A DNA stretch of 64,000 nt from Cornus controversa (GCA_026545225.1 CM048853.1:17734755-17798754); one strand, 5' to 3'; shown: positions 1 through 12,000, numbered from the stretch's first letter. Translations and numbers: made by a program. The notes: a model not told the origin generated them from the sequence alone.

Positions 1-1540
1 CTACCCAACAAACTGGTGATCGACATGGCCTACCGTACAATGCCTCGTAAGGAGCCATATCAATACTCGACTGATAACTGTTATTATATGCAAACTCAAC
101 TAGTGGAAGGTGATCCTCCCATGAACCACCAAAATCTAAAATACAAGCTCGCAACATGTCCTCCAAAATCTATATGACCCTCTCTAACTGCCCATCCGTC
201 CGTGGATGAAAAGTAATACTCAAATAAATAGAAGTTCCCATGGCTCTCTGGAAACTCTTCCAAAATTGCAAGGTGAAATGTGGATCTCTATATGAAATAA
301 TAGAAACTGAAACCCCATGGAGACACACTATTTTATCCATATACAGTTTACTCAGCACCTTCATAGGGTCACTAACTTAAATAGGAAGAAAATAGGCCGT
401 ATTCGTTAAACGATCCACAATGACCCACACTGTATCATGACCTTGCCAAGATCTTGGCAAACCAACCACCAAAATCCGTAGTTACGTGTTTCCATTTCCA
501 CTCAGGTATGGACAGTGACTATAGAGTTCCTCTAGGCTTTTGGTGTTCAGCCTTCACCTTTTGACATGTGATACACTTAGACACAAACTCAGCAACGTCT
601 TGCTTCATGCCTTCCCACTAGAACCGTCTCTTGAGATCGTGGTACATCTTAGTTCCTTCCGAATGTACCGTATACCTTGAATGGTGTGCCTCCTCAAGAA
701 TATCTCTCTTGAGGTCCAGCAGATCTGGAACACACAACCTCCCTCTGAGTCTCACACCTCCATTAGTGGCACGTGTCCACTCCATAATACCCCCATCAAT
801 GACAAGCTCAGCCAAATGAGCCTGCAGTCTATTATGACTAGATTGTGCCAGAATGATTCTACTGAGAAGCGATGGTTGTGCAACAAGGCTGCACAAGAGT
901 GTTTTGGCGCTATGAGGCGTATACGAAATCGAGAATTCAGCTAAGGTCTCCAGTAACTTCCACTCACCCATCATCATAAAAGCTATCATACCCCTAGGCT
1001 TCCAGCTCAATGCATCCGCCACTACATTTGCCTTGCTAGGATAATACTGAATGGTTACGTCAAAATCGGTCAATCACTTCATCCACTTACGCTGTCTCAT
1101 ATTCAAATCACTCTGTGTGAACAAGTACTTGAGGCTCTTATGATCTGTGAAGAGCTCACACTTCTCACCATACAGGTTATGTCTCCATACCTTTAATGCT
1201 AACACTATAGCTACCAACTCCAAATCATGTGTGGGATAATTTTGTTCATGTGGTTTGAGTTGTCTGGAAGCATATGCCACCACATCCTAACCCCTGATGT
1301 GAAGCATCCGAGTAGACCATGAACCCCTCCTCACCACTGACTAGTATGTAAGTACTGGAGCCGATGTCAACCTAGCCTTCAGCTCATCAAATGATTGCTA
1401 GCATCGATCATCCCACAAGAACTTCACCCCCTTCCTAGTTAACTGAGTCATCGAAGTGGTAATTTAAGAAAATCCCTCAATAAATCAATGGTAGTAACCC
1501 GCCAATCCCAAGAAACTATGAATCTCCATCACTGTAGTCG
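1..1540 (-). pseudogene. Ty3/gypsy pol fragment: RT end, RNase H, integrase
   Basis: From right to left: the RT C-terminus with the FLGLAGYYH block near 1520; RNase H with [17 protein letters not shown] and [11 protein letters not shown] near 1120-1270; the linker with [10 protein letters not shown] near 1030; the integrase HHCC finger with [12 protein letters not shown] near 540-580; then core pieces with TFHPRTDGQ near 200 and YEALYGRPCRSPVCW near 1-50. In-frame stops lie between RT and RNase H, before TDFDV at 1074, and after KRRF at 618. The segment at 360-480 is scrambled by frameshifts. It would normally copy and integrate the element. Nothing functional can be made from it. Confidence 0.85.
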
Positions 1541-1559
1541 ATAAGGAGGTGTACTCTGT

Positions 1560-1877
1560 AGGTTGTTCCTGTCCCTTCCCATTTACCGTCCCTGGTTAGA
1601 GTGGGATCTCCTCCTGTAAAACTGGAGGCTCTGCCCTTTCCTACTCTATCTGTGTTGGGGTGCCACCCCTAGCCCCTGTCTGTCAAGCTGTCTGCTCCAA
1701 CACACCCAATCGGTCTGTCAATACCCTAAACATCTCTATAATCTTAGTAGCGTCAATGTTACTAGGGTCTCCAATAGACAAAGAAGAAGCACCTGTAGTT
1801 GTGCCACGACTTGTGGTGCTACGGCCTCTACCTCTAGCCCCTCCCCTTCATCCTCTAGCCATTTCTTTCAATAAGAA
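1560..1877 (-). pseudogene. gag N-terminus remnant fused to RT by deletion
   Basis: A minus-strand start at 1872-1874 reads MARG, then a stop, then a Gly/Arg-rich stretch and a Thr/Ser-rich stretch ending in DRLGVLEQ. This resembles the short basic N-terminus of Ty3/gypsy gag proteins, but no capsid core or zinc knuckle follows. The frame passes through further stops into the pol remnant at about 1540. Assignment rests on position and composition, so it is less certain than the pol fragment. Confidence 0.5.
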
Positions 1878-1944
1878 TCAAATTGATTAATTCCACATGC
1901 AAGGTTAACCGATGTAGCATAAGGAATAGGTAAATTAACACAAA

Positions 1945-3132
1945 GTGCAAGATTAAGACTATGACAACCACACGGCGTGTAGAATGCTCTAGGATTTATC
2001 TCTAATAATCGTTTTTGAACACCTTTGTGTTTCCCTTTCATATTAGACCCATTACCATATCCTTGTCCTCTTACATCACCAATATCAAGTTCAAGATCTT
2101 TCAAAACATTTACAAGCTCACCAAAAAGCCCTTGCCCTGATGTATCATCCACCTTTAAAAATCTTAAAAAGAACTCCTCTACATTAATTAGACTTGCTGA
2201 AACATTCACACATCTTAATATAAGTGACATTTGCTCTTCATGACTTGCATCCGGAGTACAATCAAGAATAACTGAAAAATACTTGTTTCTTTAACTCTTT
2301 TAATGATTTCACGTTTGATCTCATCTGATATTCGAAGAATAAATTCATTTTGAATTTTGTGACTAAGATTATGATAATGAATTTCTTTCTCTTGAATTCG
2401 ACGAATGCGCTCTTGTATTATTGGATCAAATTCTGCAATCATTTTAATTATACTTAGAAAGTTTTCAATATTTTCTTCATAAAGCTTCTCATTGTCCCCA
2501 CGGAATGCCAAACTATTTTTAACAAGAGTTTTGACTACAGCAACTATTCTCAGTAATAATTGCCTCCAATGTTCTCTGTCTTTGTTGATTTGTTCTTCCA
2601 CATTTTTATCAATTGTTGCATTTTTTTTAATCTAATTTCTAATTCAATCCAACTCCTTATGTTAACAATATGTTCACTACTAGTCTCGTGACTTTTAAGC
2701 TTGCCACTAAGATTTATCTAGTCTCTCAATCCTTCATTTGCCAATTGAATTTTATTTCCATCATGTTTGAACAACTTACAACAAAAGCAAAAAATCTTGT
2801 CCAAAGTAGTTGAATATATTAGCCATTTTCTATCATGTTTTTTACCATTTGACAAATGTCGAATGTAATATGTGGAAGAGAAATGTCTATTTTCTGAATC
2901 CTTAGAAAAATTTTCAAGTTTAGCATCTCTTGTAGGACCTCTTTCAACTAATAAATCCCTCAAATTTTTATCAATATTTTTCCAATTTCCTGGATCATTA
3001 ATGTTCAAAAGAACATTATCATTTGCATTCATATGTTCTTCACTTATCAAATTTTCATGTTCATTCACATTTTTTTCATTTTGATTCTCATCCATATGAT
3101 CTTTATTCATTAAATCTCCATGTTCATTCACA
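1945..3132 (-). pseudogene. hAT transposase body (TTF zinc finger plus DUF4371), 3' truncated
   Basis: Starting at 3131 the protein has Asn/Glu/His-rich repeats, then the TTF-type zinc finger region with RKWLIYS and FCFCCKLFKHDG (about 2770-2830), then DUF4371 with HWRQLLLRIVAVVK (about 2540-2580), EFDPIIQERIRRI (about 2400) and [17 protein letters not shown] (about 2030-2080), ending at HSLNLALC near 1945. Breaks: a TAG after GLRD at 2718-2720, where a Trp codon (TGG) is expected, and a frameshift near 2280-2300. The C-terminal hAT dimerisation domain is absent because the gene stops beside the gypsy remnant. The family mobilises DNA by cut and paste. This copy cannot. Confidence 0.85.
3130..3132. 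repeat. Target site duplication (ACA), left flank of CACTA
   Basis: ACA directly precedes CACTACAA at 3133 and is repeated at 51663-51665 right after the other CACTA end. CACTA elements make 3-bp duplications. Confidence 0.9.
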
Positions 3133-3160
3133 CACTACAAAAAAATAGACTTTTTACGGC
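3133..3160 (+). repeat. CACTA left terminal inverted repeat
   Basis: Begins CACTACAA followed by an A-rich stretch and TTTTTACGG. It pairs as an inverted repeat with 51635-51662, most clearly over the first eight bases and again over the TTTTTAC block. Confidence 0.85.
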
Positions 3161-3164
3161 GGGC

Positions 3165-3600
3165 AAAAAGGTCTTTTACCACGGTCTTCGCTCGTCGTGG
3201 TATCCAGTGTCGTAGTTGCTGATGTACTTTCCACCACGGGTTCAGCCCGTGGTAGAAATGTAGAAAGTCGACTTTCTACCACGGGCTACGCCCGTGGTGG
3301 AATTGCTGGCCGTTGTAATTTTTAACCACAGACGGAGCCCGTGGTGGAATGCTGGCCGTTGTAATTTTTTACCACGGGCGAAGCCCGTGGTAGAAAGTCG
3401 TATTCTACCACAGGCTGAGCCCGTGGTGGAATGCTGGCCGTTGTAATTTTTTACCACGGGTGGAGCCCGTGGTAGAAAGTCAGCTACCACGGGCTGAGCC
3501 CATGGTGGAATGCTGGCTGTTGTAATTTTTTACCATGGGGGAAGCCCGTGGTAGAAAATATGTGTTCTACCACGGGCCTCGCCCGTGGTAGAAAGTTTAC
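3165..3600. repeat. CACTA left subterminal palindromic repeats
   Basis: More than ten copies of CCACGGGC and its complement GCCCGTGG, usually as hairpin-like pairs with a 3-base centre (CTG, GAA, CTC). They are joined by related spacers such as GGAATGCTGGCCGTTGTAA and TAGAAAGT. Subterminal repeats of this kind bind the element-encoded TNP1/TNPA protein in known CACTA systems. That role is inferred here. ORFs reading through the block are artefacts of the repeats. Confidence 0.85.
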
Positions 3601-4559
3601 AATTTTTTTAAAAAAAATAAATGGCTACTTATACAAAAACCTGCCCATCAAACATCACTATATATACTCATATTCTAGTAATACAGAACAAAACTCCACC
3701 CAAAGCCACACATATTCACACCGAGCTTTGCAAAACAAAATACTACAAAATAAATATCACTTTACCATATTGTCCACAACAGAATACAACAATGGCTTCG
3801 ATATTCCACCAATACACAACACCCAAGCCTCACAAATTAAGAATATGATGCTATATATATGAATAATAGTTAAAAGGCATTAAAAAAAGTAAATTTGCAT
3901 CTAAATATTAATCCAACCAATCACAAAAAATAATTCCCAAACTTCTTTCGTATTAAAGAGTTCTGAGTATAAAGTTCTAATCATTTTTAACATGTCTATT
4001 CAATAGCATTCCCATCAACCAAAACATTAAGATGTATCAAAACTACATTAAAAAAGAACTAAATACTTTTCTTACACATAACACAACTATACCAAAAAAG
4101 TAGACAAAGTGTCCAAAAGTCAGTCATTGTCCAAAATATTAGTTTAGTCTTCAAAAAAGAGTCATATATCCAGAACTTGGCTAAAATGCAAGAACCTGCA
4201 TTATTAAATATTCTCTATCAAAACCAACACTTAATGTAATAACGTTATTCAATTTTTTAAAAGTTTGGCGCTCTCGAAATAATCTTAAATTCTATCTCCC
4301 AAAGCTGAGTCTACTTGGAGGGAGATTTCTGCTATTCAACTTCATCATTGTAAAAGAAAAAAAATTATAATTGAAAAGGAAATATATACCATGCCTTTGA
4401 TCTTCTCTACTTCTTCCATTATACCTTTAAAGTTCAAATTAGTTCAGTCCTGCAACAAGGATAAATAATTATACACAAGAGACATGGTACCTATATATAC
4501 ACATGACCAACTAAATAATGACATGCATGAACAAAAAATCATGATTTTAGAAAAATTAA
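3601..4559. other. AT-rich, no gene seen (downstream of TNP1)
   Basis: Between the left subterminal repeats and the TNP1 stop codon. It is A/T-rich with no coding signal I trust, and may hold the TNP1 3' UTR and polyadenylation site. Short ORFs near 3548-3862 lack any recognisable motif. Confidence 0.6.
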
Positions 4560-5473
4560 TTACTCGCAGATTTTGACGAACTTGATAGGCCACGCAATAG
4601 TAAGTCCTATAACATCTTTCAAAACACAGTATGGAGACTGAGCCCTATACAACGGCACATTTTCTTCATTGACATCAGTGATCCACACATTCCAACATTC
4701 AGAACCAAGAGGAGCTTCACCTATGAGAGCATTAGGATCTGTTGAGTCAACTTCACCCTTAGCGACAACTAATCCTGTCCCATTATAATGCAATAATTCA
4801 CAAAGGGAGCTGACAACATTTTCAGTAGGTGAGACTTGACGTGGAGCATTCTGTGCCTACCACAATAATGAAAAAATAAAAAGAAAACAATAAATAATGC
4901 TTTATTGATTAACATTAGCATTGTAATGTGTGTGTGTGTGAGAAAGAGAGAGATTACATCAAATTTATAGAGAGATTTTTTACCCAAGTCGATTGAAGTA
5001 GTCCCATTTGTTGTAACACATTTTGCAATTTCTCTTGCATTTGTTGGTTAACTTGTTCTTGCCTTTGCTCTTGCATTTGCAATTTTTGTTGCAAGTCTTC
5101 AATTGTCCTCTCATATTTTCGAGAAGCGTCATTCTGGGCATTCATTTTTCTTAGGGTTACCCCAAATTCAAGCCTTCTCACTCTTCCTCTATGTTTAGGA
5201 CCTAATACATGAGTGAGTGCATCATCATGAATTCCAGAACTCTGAGTGGTCTGGGTATATTCTCGCATTTGTTCCTGAAACAATAATATATGTAAAACAC
5301 ATTTCTTAGTATAATAACTATATATAATGATCAACTACTAAAACTAAAAATGAATCATTTGTTACCACTGCATTCTTGACCATTTCATTTATAAAATTTC
5401 CATCCTTTCTTGTATGCCCTTTGATCCACACGTCTACTCTTGAAATGGACTCGGGTGTGTCTGAATTTTTTTT
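4560..5473 (-). CDS. TNP1-like C-terminal exons 5-7
   Basis: Three exons, 5366-5473 (36 codons), 4984-5274 (97 codons) and 4560-4856 (98 codons plus TAA), are all open and join in phase 0. The first carries SDTPESISRVDVWIKGH, typical of plant Ptta/En/Spm transposases. The second has GPKHRGRVRRLEFG and a Gln/Glu/Met-rich coiled coil (QQKLQMQEQRQEQVNQQ). The third holds a short conserved ending with LGSECWNVWI and AWPIKFVKI. Splice sites were chosen by reading frame and GT-AG rule, not by transcript data. Confidence 0.75.
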
Positions 5474-6561
5474 CTACATAAGAACATAGAGAAATAAAAA
5501 AAGAATACTTAATCAATGAAACCAAAAAAATAGAAGCAGCAAGCTCTTTTCAGTCTTAACATTATTTTGAGTGTAACTAAGTTGAAGAAACAACTAGCAG
5601 ATCTTTGTTGACAGCCATTGGTAACACGATCCTCCTTTCATTTAACATACACTAGGCACAACACAGACATAGTTCTATGTATAAACATATTTAAGTAATT
5701 ATATAATATATAAACATATTTAAGTAATTATATAATATATATAATAATGCATATAAACATATTCAACCACTGACAGGCATGGAACATATGGCACCATCAG
5801 TGAACATATGTCCTATGGAGAGGTTTTCAGGAGGGCAAAAAATGGGAGGATAGACACCTTTGTATTAATTTGTATAAACTATCATAGTATTTTACTGCAC
5901 CAAGTTATGACTCCTTTTAGGCTCAAACTTTTAAATGCTTTCAAACCTATGCTAGACAGAGATGTTTTGCCCAACTATTGTGAACCTCAAAATTCTACTC
6001 TCAACCCAAGCATAGTGAATAATGATAGTTCAGCAGTTTTTAGCTCATTCTTATACTGCAATCAAAATCAATAAATAGACAGCACAACTAACCCAACATT
6101 GTACTGTAAGATGCTCATAACACAAGAATCAGATGTGAAATGAACAAGTGCCTCTTTTAATCAAATTGTTATGATCTGCACCAAATGTATTAAATAAAAT
6201 GCAATGAACATTTAAACTCATTCAAACCACATGTCATGCAGTGCATTGAAGGATGGAGAATATTGCAAGATACATTGATAGAGTTCATTTATGTTCTTTA
6301 TGCCTACCAACTAAATTCAAAAAGATACTTGGCTTATAGCAACTAAAGCCTGCAAGAACCACGGGTTACCCCTCCCCTTCTCCTCTGCTCCATCCCCCTC
6401 GCACCATTCCTTCTCACCATCCCATCCCCAATCATCATCCTTCCTTCTTGATACACTAAACCAGACCAATCAAGCAATTACCACATGTTCTGCCAATGCC
6501 AGGATCTCAAATAGATTGAACAATCTTATCAATAATGAGCTTTAGGTGATCAACTTGAGGT
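5474..6561. other. First part of giant TNP1 intron; no gene seen
   Basis: AT-rich. A short direct repeat of about 30 bp (ATAAACATATTTAAGTAATT units) lies at 5671-5745. The plus ORF at 5808-6074 has no motif I recognise. A C-rich patch lies at about 6365-6450. Confidence 0.5.
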
Positions 6562-6724
6562 GCAACATTAACATTCCAGCAATCTAATAGTTCAAGCGGC
6601 AGTAACATTCCAACAAACTAATAGTTCAAGCAGCATTAACAATTCAGCAAACTAATAGTTCAAGGAGCAATAACAATTCAGCAAAATAATAGTTGAAGGA
6701 GCAATAACAATCCAAAATTTCAGC
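6562..6724. repeat. 34-bp minisatellite, about 4.5 units
   Basis: Units share GCA-TAACAATTCAGCAAACTAATAGTTCAAG-type sequence with a few substitutions each. Successive units start near 6562, 6599, 6633, 6667 and 6701. No coding role is seen. Confidence 0.75.
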
Positions 6725-6937
6725 ATTATAAAATTCAGGCAGCAAAGCAATAAGGAATTCAAGGCAGCAATTCAAAAATATCAACAATTCAATTTTCAGC
6801 ACAACATGAATTGAATAAATACTCCAGTATAATTTTGCTCAAAATACTGAACTCTATACTTATCAATACACACACACACATGTATATATATATATATATA
6901 TATATATTATGATGCTAATATTTGTTGATGTTATTAG

Positions 6938-7099
6938 GATTTTCTAGAAAATAAGGCATATCACTTGCTGGAAAGTTGTGCTTCATTTTTGTTGGACTGG
7001 TTAATTGAAGGCCGGGGAGGATATCTGGAAACCAACCCATCAACATCACCTGAACATACTTTTACTGCTCCTGATGGTAAGCCTGCTAGTGTGAATTAT
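6938..7099 (+). pseudogene. Captured exon of alpha-L-fucosidase 2 (GH95)
   Basis: A 54-codon open stretch starts after a ttattag acceptor and ends before a gtataatc donor, both in phase 0. It contains FLLDWLIEGRGGYLE, ETNPSTSPEH and APDGKPASV, which I recognise as the core of plant GH95 alpha-L-fucosidase 2, the apoplastic enzyme that removes fucose from xyloglucan. Only this exon is present: the upstream exons and the following segment (catalytic domain) are not in the window. It lies on the plus strand, antisense to the surrounding TNP1 intron. No stop or frameshift occurs inside, which suggests fairly recent capture or a short target for mutation. Confidence 0.8.
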
Positions 7100-8339
7100 G
7101 TATAATCTAACATTCTCTTATCTTAATATTATGTGGATAAGTGATACCCAAATTACTAAAGAAAGTGTCTTCGGACATCTTTTTTTTTCTCGGCGAGATT
7201 GAAAGTCTCCTTGACACATGCAATAGCCATAGAGTTAATTTTCAAATGCAAACGTATGTCTACACTTCCAGATAACACAAGTCAACAGTATCATAAATGT
7301 CAGTGGCCTCAATTCTCTACAATGAACACAGTTAAAGTAGAAAAGGTAATTTCAATCATAATAAAATGGAATGAACAAAAACAATGATGACAAAGACTTG
7401 CACAAACTCAATTTCTTGGATTGCTGGAAAACTGTCCTCACCATTCTGTTTTGAAGAAGTTGCACAATCAAGTTGCTTAAGGCCCCTAGGAGCCTTGTCC
7501 TTCTATAGCATTTCACCTTTGTGGTTAGGCAAGGGTTGATATTAGAAAATTTTAGCGTGGGTTCATTTTGATTTAAATGTGAGGGAAAGGTAAGCCACAC
7601 CCTAATCTTCAGTAGCAGTGTTTTGTACATTTGATATTTGAAATTGAGTGACACAGTGATTTAATTCAAAAACTTCTACAAATTTGTTAGATCTGTTGAT
7701 TCGTTGGATGCTTGCATTTATGCGGAGATCAGAACAAGGATCCTAGATGTCATTTCATGGGATTACAACTTTGAGCCTGCAGGAAGCACTCCACTCAGTT
7801 TTACTATTAAGGTATTTCTTTTAGTTTTTGAACACCATTTATAATGTTGACCCCGTATAATTAATATTTTAAAAGCAAATAACTCTTCAAATGTTGTTGT
7901 AACAATATAACTTGGGTCCTTGATTTATGTTTAGTATATTAGAGATTAGAGTGTATCAATACATATATTATTTCTATTTTCATTACATATGTACTCATCC
8001 TAGATAGAAAATAATGATGAAATGGTTTTTTGTGGCCAATAGTTCTTAGTTCAGATATATGTCTTTGGCAAGTAGATGTTGAGTTATTCACCACATTTCG
8101 ATTAGAAAACTTGAAATTATTGGTTGTATCTTCTTTAGTGTTAAAGTTGACTCAATACTGTATTTTTTGTTTCAGGCTCAACTTAGTTAATCTTTTGTTG
8201 CAATATTTTCTTTGGTGTACTTATCCTTTGTCCAATTATGTAAATTTACTCAAATGATCGTTCCTTTCACGGTTCATATTACTTTTTATTCATAAATTAG
8301 TCATATGTATAGTTAGTGTCTTGAGGTTGAGGCTAGATA
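7100..8339. other. TNP1 intron, mostly featureless; one exon-like block
   Basis: No complete gene. At 7691-7811 (plus) a 40-codon open block lies between a tttgttag acceptor and a gtatttct donor and contains ISWDYNFEPAGSTP. It looks like a captured exon, but I do not recognise the protein. The rest is AT-rich. Confidence 0.4.
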
Positions 8340-9800
8340 GAATTTGCCAGTAGATTTAATATAGTCCTGGATACCAAAGGTGAAGCAGTTGTGGTTGTTA
8401 AGGATAATAATGGACAGGAGAATGTTGGAGTTTATGAACGATTGAAGGTTGACATGTACCTTGTGGAAAATGATAGCGAGAAGGTTCCCTAGTCCAGCTT
8501 GGAGGTAATATCCAGGAAAAATAAAGTCAAGGAACCTTTGGCATCACTGGCTTTAGAAAGTCCACAAGATTGTTGTGCTACCACATTTTGCTGGAAATCC
8601 TATAAAATTTGATCATACCAAATTGGCATTCCTTTAGAGCCTGCTAATAATTCAGTGTAAGACTGGAAAAGGGGGGTATGGGGCAATCTCTGGAAGTGAT
8701 TACAGATTCTTGCATTGTATAGTCCAAATAAAGTTCAAGCTTTGAATGTTTTGAACTCCAAGGGCAATCAATAGTTAGTTTGGATATGGTCTCTAAAGTT
8801 AAGAAAGGCAAGAAAGAAGGCAGAGCTTTGAGGAAGAATGGCACTGCCAAAGGTCAAATCTCTGAGGTGCAGACTCTACAGAGTCGCTGGGAGGTGGTAA
8901 CACTTTAAAGTTAGGGTTTCCTACCATCTCTATATCCAATGGTTAATTTATCAGTTTGGAATATAAGGGGTGTTAGCCTTGCTATAGAGATTGGAAAAAG
9001 GTTGGATAATTACAGAGTCTTCAATATGAAAAGGATTTGGATGGTTTTGAAGGTAATGATTGTCAAGATTGAAAATCAGGTCCTGCTCTCTTTTTTTTGT
9101 CAAGAACAACCTCTGGGTTTTAATGTTTCCTTTGCATATGGACTAGTCTTTACGGTATGTCAGTCTCATACAATGTCTTGTATTCTGCTAGGGAATTTTT
9201 ACACCATTGAGGTAGTTATTGCTATGGATATTGCTGAGCTTTGAACTTGTTTAGAGAGTACTGATTTAGCTTAATAAAAGAGAAAAGGTTGTAATTACTC
9301 TTGGATTAACAACCAGGTTAGGGAACATTTGGTTTTGGAATTTAATGCTTCTGAAGCTGATTGGTCTTGACAAAAGTTCTACGCTGACTATCAAGCTACC
9401 TAAGGCAACCCTCTTATTTTTTTTGGCCTCGGGACCGGTTGTGTAAAGATAAAACACTAAACATGGCAAAGGTTTTGGAAATAAGGCTTTAATTTTTCTC
9501 TCTTTTTAATTTTTGGGTGAGGGCGATGGGTTCTTGCCTACTGTAAAAGATGCAGTGTAGAGGTGACGGGTTGAATGGCGACATTATTTTGGAAGTGCGG
9601 AGAATGAAGGAAAGGCTTGATGAGCTGCAAAAGCTAGTCTAACATAGGACCGAGAATAACTATTTTTGGTTTAGAGAGCAGCTCTCACTATTTACTCTAA
9701 TGTTGTCCTAGTTGTGGACTGCTTTTCGAAACAAAATCTATGGTTGTAGCTGTAGCTGGTGATGATAACGATCAACTTTTTCATATTTCTGCTATAGACT
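8340..9800 (+). pseudogene. Degenerate LINE fragment (ORF1 end and endonuclease)
   Basis: The plus strand shows decayed LINE protein. The clearest stretch is 8938-9243, with VWNIRGV at the endonuclease start, then a hydrophobic run and a degraded LLGNFYTIE where LINEs have a GDFN motif. Upstream (8340-8930) is a charged, stop-filled region like the end of a LINE ORF1. Downstream (9460-9700) fragments resemble the endonuclease-RT linker. No RT domain follows. Many stops and shifts show it is old. Confidence 0.55.
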
Positions 9801-10731
9801 GAAGAGTTAGGAATAGAATCTCAACTCCCTGTCTAAATAATAGTGATAAGGTAACAACCAACCGCCACTGGGGGGATGGTTTGAGAGTCTGGCTTCGTAG
9901 GCTCACCCTGCATCTGCTCTATGTGAACAAAGATGCTGCTATTACACTTGCCATACTGCATTGGAGGGATCTAGGTAGCCGCTATTTCTGAGAAAATAGT
10001 TGGTTGACAAGCAACTGATGCTATAACCCTGAAACTGACTGGACTTGGCCTTGTAAGCCTGGCTATTGGGTTTTACTACTTACAAGGCTGGAAAGCCTCA
10101 TGACCTGCCCTGGGCCTATTTTACAGAACCACAAATGAAAGCCTCTTCATTGCTAATACCTGCTACTGTCCTCACAAGTTTAACATGTGTACAGCCTATG
10201 AATAGACATAAGAACTTCAATTGCACAGATGGGCTGCATTTACCACGCAACATAATAGTTAAGCTTGGGTTCACCGTCAACCAAATCCAAGCAACCTGAG
10301 CTGCAGCCTTGGTATAATAGGTATTATAAGCACATCAATCCTTTGATTCCTTTTTATAAGATTTCTCTGTTTAGATGTGAAGGTGAAGGCATGGAGCCGA
10401 AGATCTGGTAATTAATACTTTCTGTTCAGAGTTCCATGACTGCATATATTCTAAATATCAAATAATTCCTAAGTAAATCCTTAAGCTTGAACTTGTTGAT
10501 GAGGTGCTTCATCAGTCCTCATGACATGAGAAAATGATTGACCAACAATCTAATCTTAATCACATAAAACTGTAAACACAAAAAAAAGAAAAGACGAAAA
10601 TTGATTTTTCCTTGTGAAAAAACTAGATTGTAATTTCTAAGAGTTAAATATCATAAAAAAACTGAACTATCAGATCCCCCAGCATTTGAAAACTGATCAG
10701 TGTGGTTAAGTAGATATAGATATCAGATCCC
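9801..10731. other. TNP1 intron, no gene identified
   Basis: The plus ORF at 10066-10299 has no motif I recognise. A short repeat of about 14 bp (CAGATCCCCCA) occurs at about 10673 and 10725, next to the break of the MORN fragment. Otherwise nothing is seen. Confidence 0.5.
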
Positions 10732-11560
10732 CCAAGCCCGTGTTTGACACCCCACTTGAACTCCCCAACATAGCGGCTCCCATCCTCACAAGTATGCACT
10801 CCACATCTATGACACTGCCCATTATACCATTCTCCAGCATAAACATCACCGGTGAAAAACCTATACACCCCAACCCCATGCCTCAACCCTTACCGGTACT
10901 GCCCGCGATACCGGCTCCCTTTTGCCCATGTCTCGACACCATACCCATCATACTTCTCATCAACCCAATCCCCCTCATACCTCCCACTCATGTGGTAGTA
11001 ATAAACTCCACTTCTAGAGCAATTCCCTTTATGGAATTCGCCCTCATAAACATCCCCATTGCTATAAACCTGTACCCAAGACCCTGTATTCGCCCTTTTC
11101 TCCAATTTTGACTTAGACCAAATTGACCAAACAACTGGAGGATGAGAGTTTGAAGCACTAGTTGTTGATGACAGCTTAATTGGCAAGGTACGAGCAACAA
11201 ATAGGCGAATTGAAGGAAGGCGAGGGAGAGCTAGATTAAGCGAAATTACAAGAGCAGCTGAGAAAGTAAAAATAGGTAGGAAATCAAGAAGAAAAGTGTG
11301 ATGATGGTTTGAGGTAAAGAGTATAGAGATGGCAATGAAAGAAGAATGAACACACGCAAATATAATCGAAGCCATCGGACACGGTAGAAGTGGCAAAAAA
11401 GTCTCAGAGCGATTGTTCTAGATGCCAAAGCTATTGCAAATGAGGAAGAACAACGAAAAAATGATCGAGAAGACTCTGAATCCAATACAGTGGTGTTGTC
11501 ACAATGGTGCAAAGATGAGAGAGTTGGGGAGTGAGGAAAAGTTGAAAGAGTTTGAGACAT
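10732..11560 (-). pseudogene. Captured N-terminal half of a MORN-repeat protein
   Basis: The minus strand encodes a hydrophobic N-terminal segment (FLPIFTFSAALVISLNLALP, about 11220-11285), then PVVWSIWSKSK, then successive MORN repeats: YSNGDVYEGEFHKGN, GRYEGDWVDEKYDGYG, GSRYRGQY, TGDVYAGEWYNGQ and GSRYVGEFKWGVKHGLG. This matches plant membrane-associated MORN proteins often annotated as SET7/9-like or PIP5K-like. A TAA at 10887-10889 sits where a Gln codon (CAA) is expected, and the frame resumes at once. A frameshift lies near 11290-11400, before the putative start at 11558-11560. Homology stops at about 10732 after KHGLG, with no further repeats. The strand is the same as TNP1. Confidence 0.8.
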
Positions 11561-12000
11561 TATAGGCCTTATGTGGGGTGTTAAATGAAGGGTTTTGTTT
11601 GTTGATGTGGTGTTGCAAATGGGTTCATTTTGAAACTGGGTTTGTTTGGGATTTTGATGGGTTGGTGTTGATGGGTCTGATGGTTTTGAATGTGGGATTC
11701 TAAGGGAAGAAAGAGATGGGATTTGGATTTTGAGATGGGTTGGAAATTGAGTTTGTGTGTAGTTGGTGTTTTGTAGCGCTGACTGGTTTTGGGTTTAAAT
11801 CTGAAGGTGTTTTTGGTGGATTGAAGAAAGGAAAGTCGATGGATTCTGGTTAAAATCGGAAGAGTGGCTACTCCTATCTTCTCCGATCAGTTCAAAATTT
11901 TCTGATGCATTTACATACTATTGTTCTTGAATTTTTTTTCTTTTTCAAAATATAAAAACAAATAGAGCTTAGTTTTCCCACCTATTATTTGCCCTTTTTG

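Larger units (their letters stand above)
1..1877 (-). mobile_element. Decayed Ty3/gypsy (Tekay-like chromovirus) remnant, runs off left edge
   Basis: Minus-strand reading gives a gag start next to 1874, then directly the end of reverse transcriptase, RNase H, the integrase zinc finger and the integrase core down to position 1. Protease and most of RT are missing, so the element has a large internal deletion at about 1540-1560. Many stops and frameshifts interrupt all domains. No LTR is visible in the window. The right border is unclear: gag begins at about 1874, and 1878-1944 could be its leader or hAT sequence. The wording of the RNase H and integrase matches the fuller Tekay element at 40352-51029, so the two belong to related lineages. 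Confidence 0.85.

Noticed and set aside
3242..3490. 82-codon ORF with repeated STTG motifs
   Set aside because: Reads through CACTA subterminal palindromes.
5808..6074. 88-codon ORF as a gene
   Set aside because: No motif, no splice context and A/T-rich codons. Likely chance.
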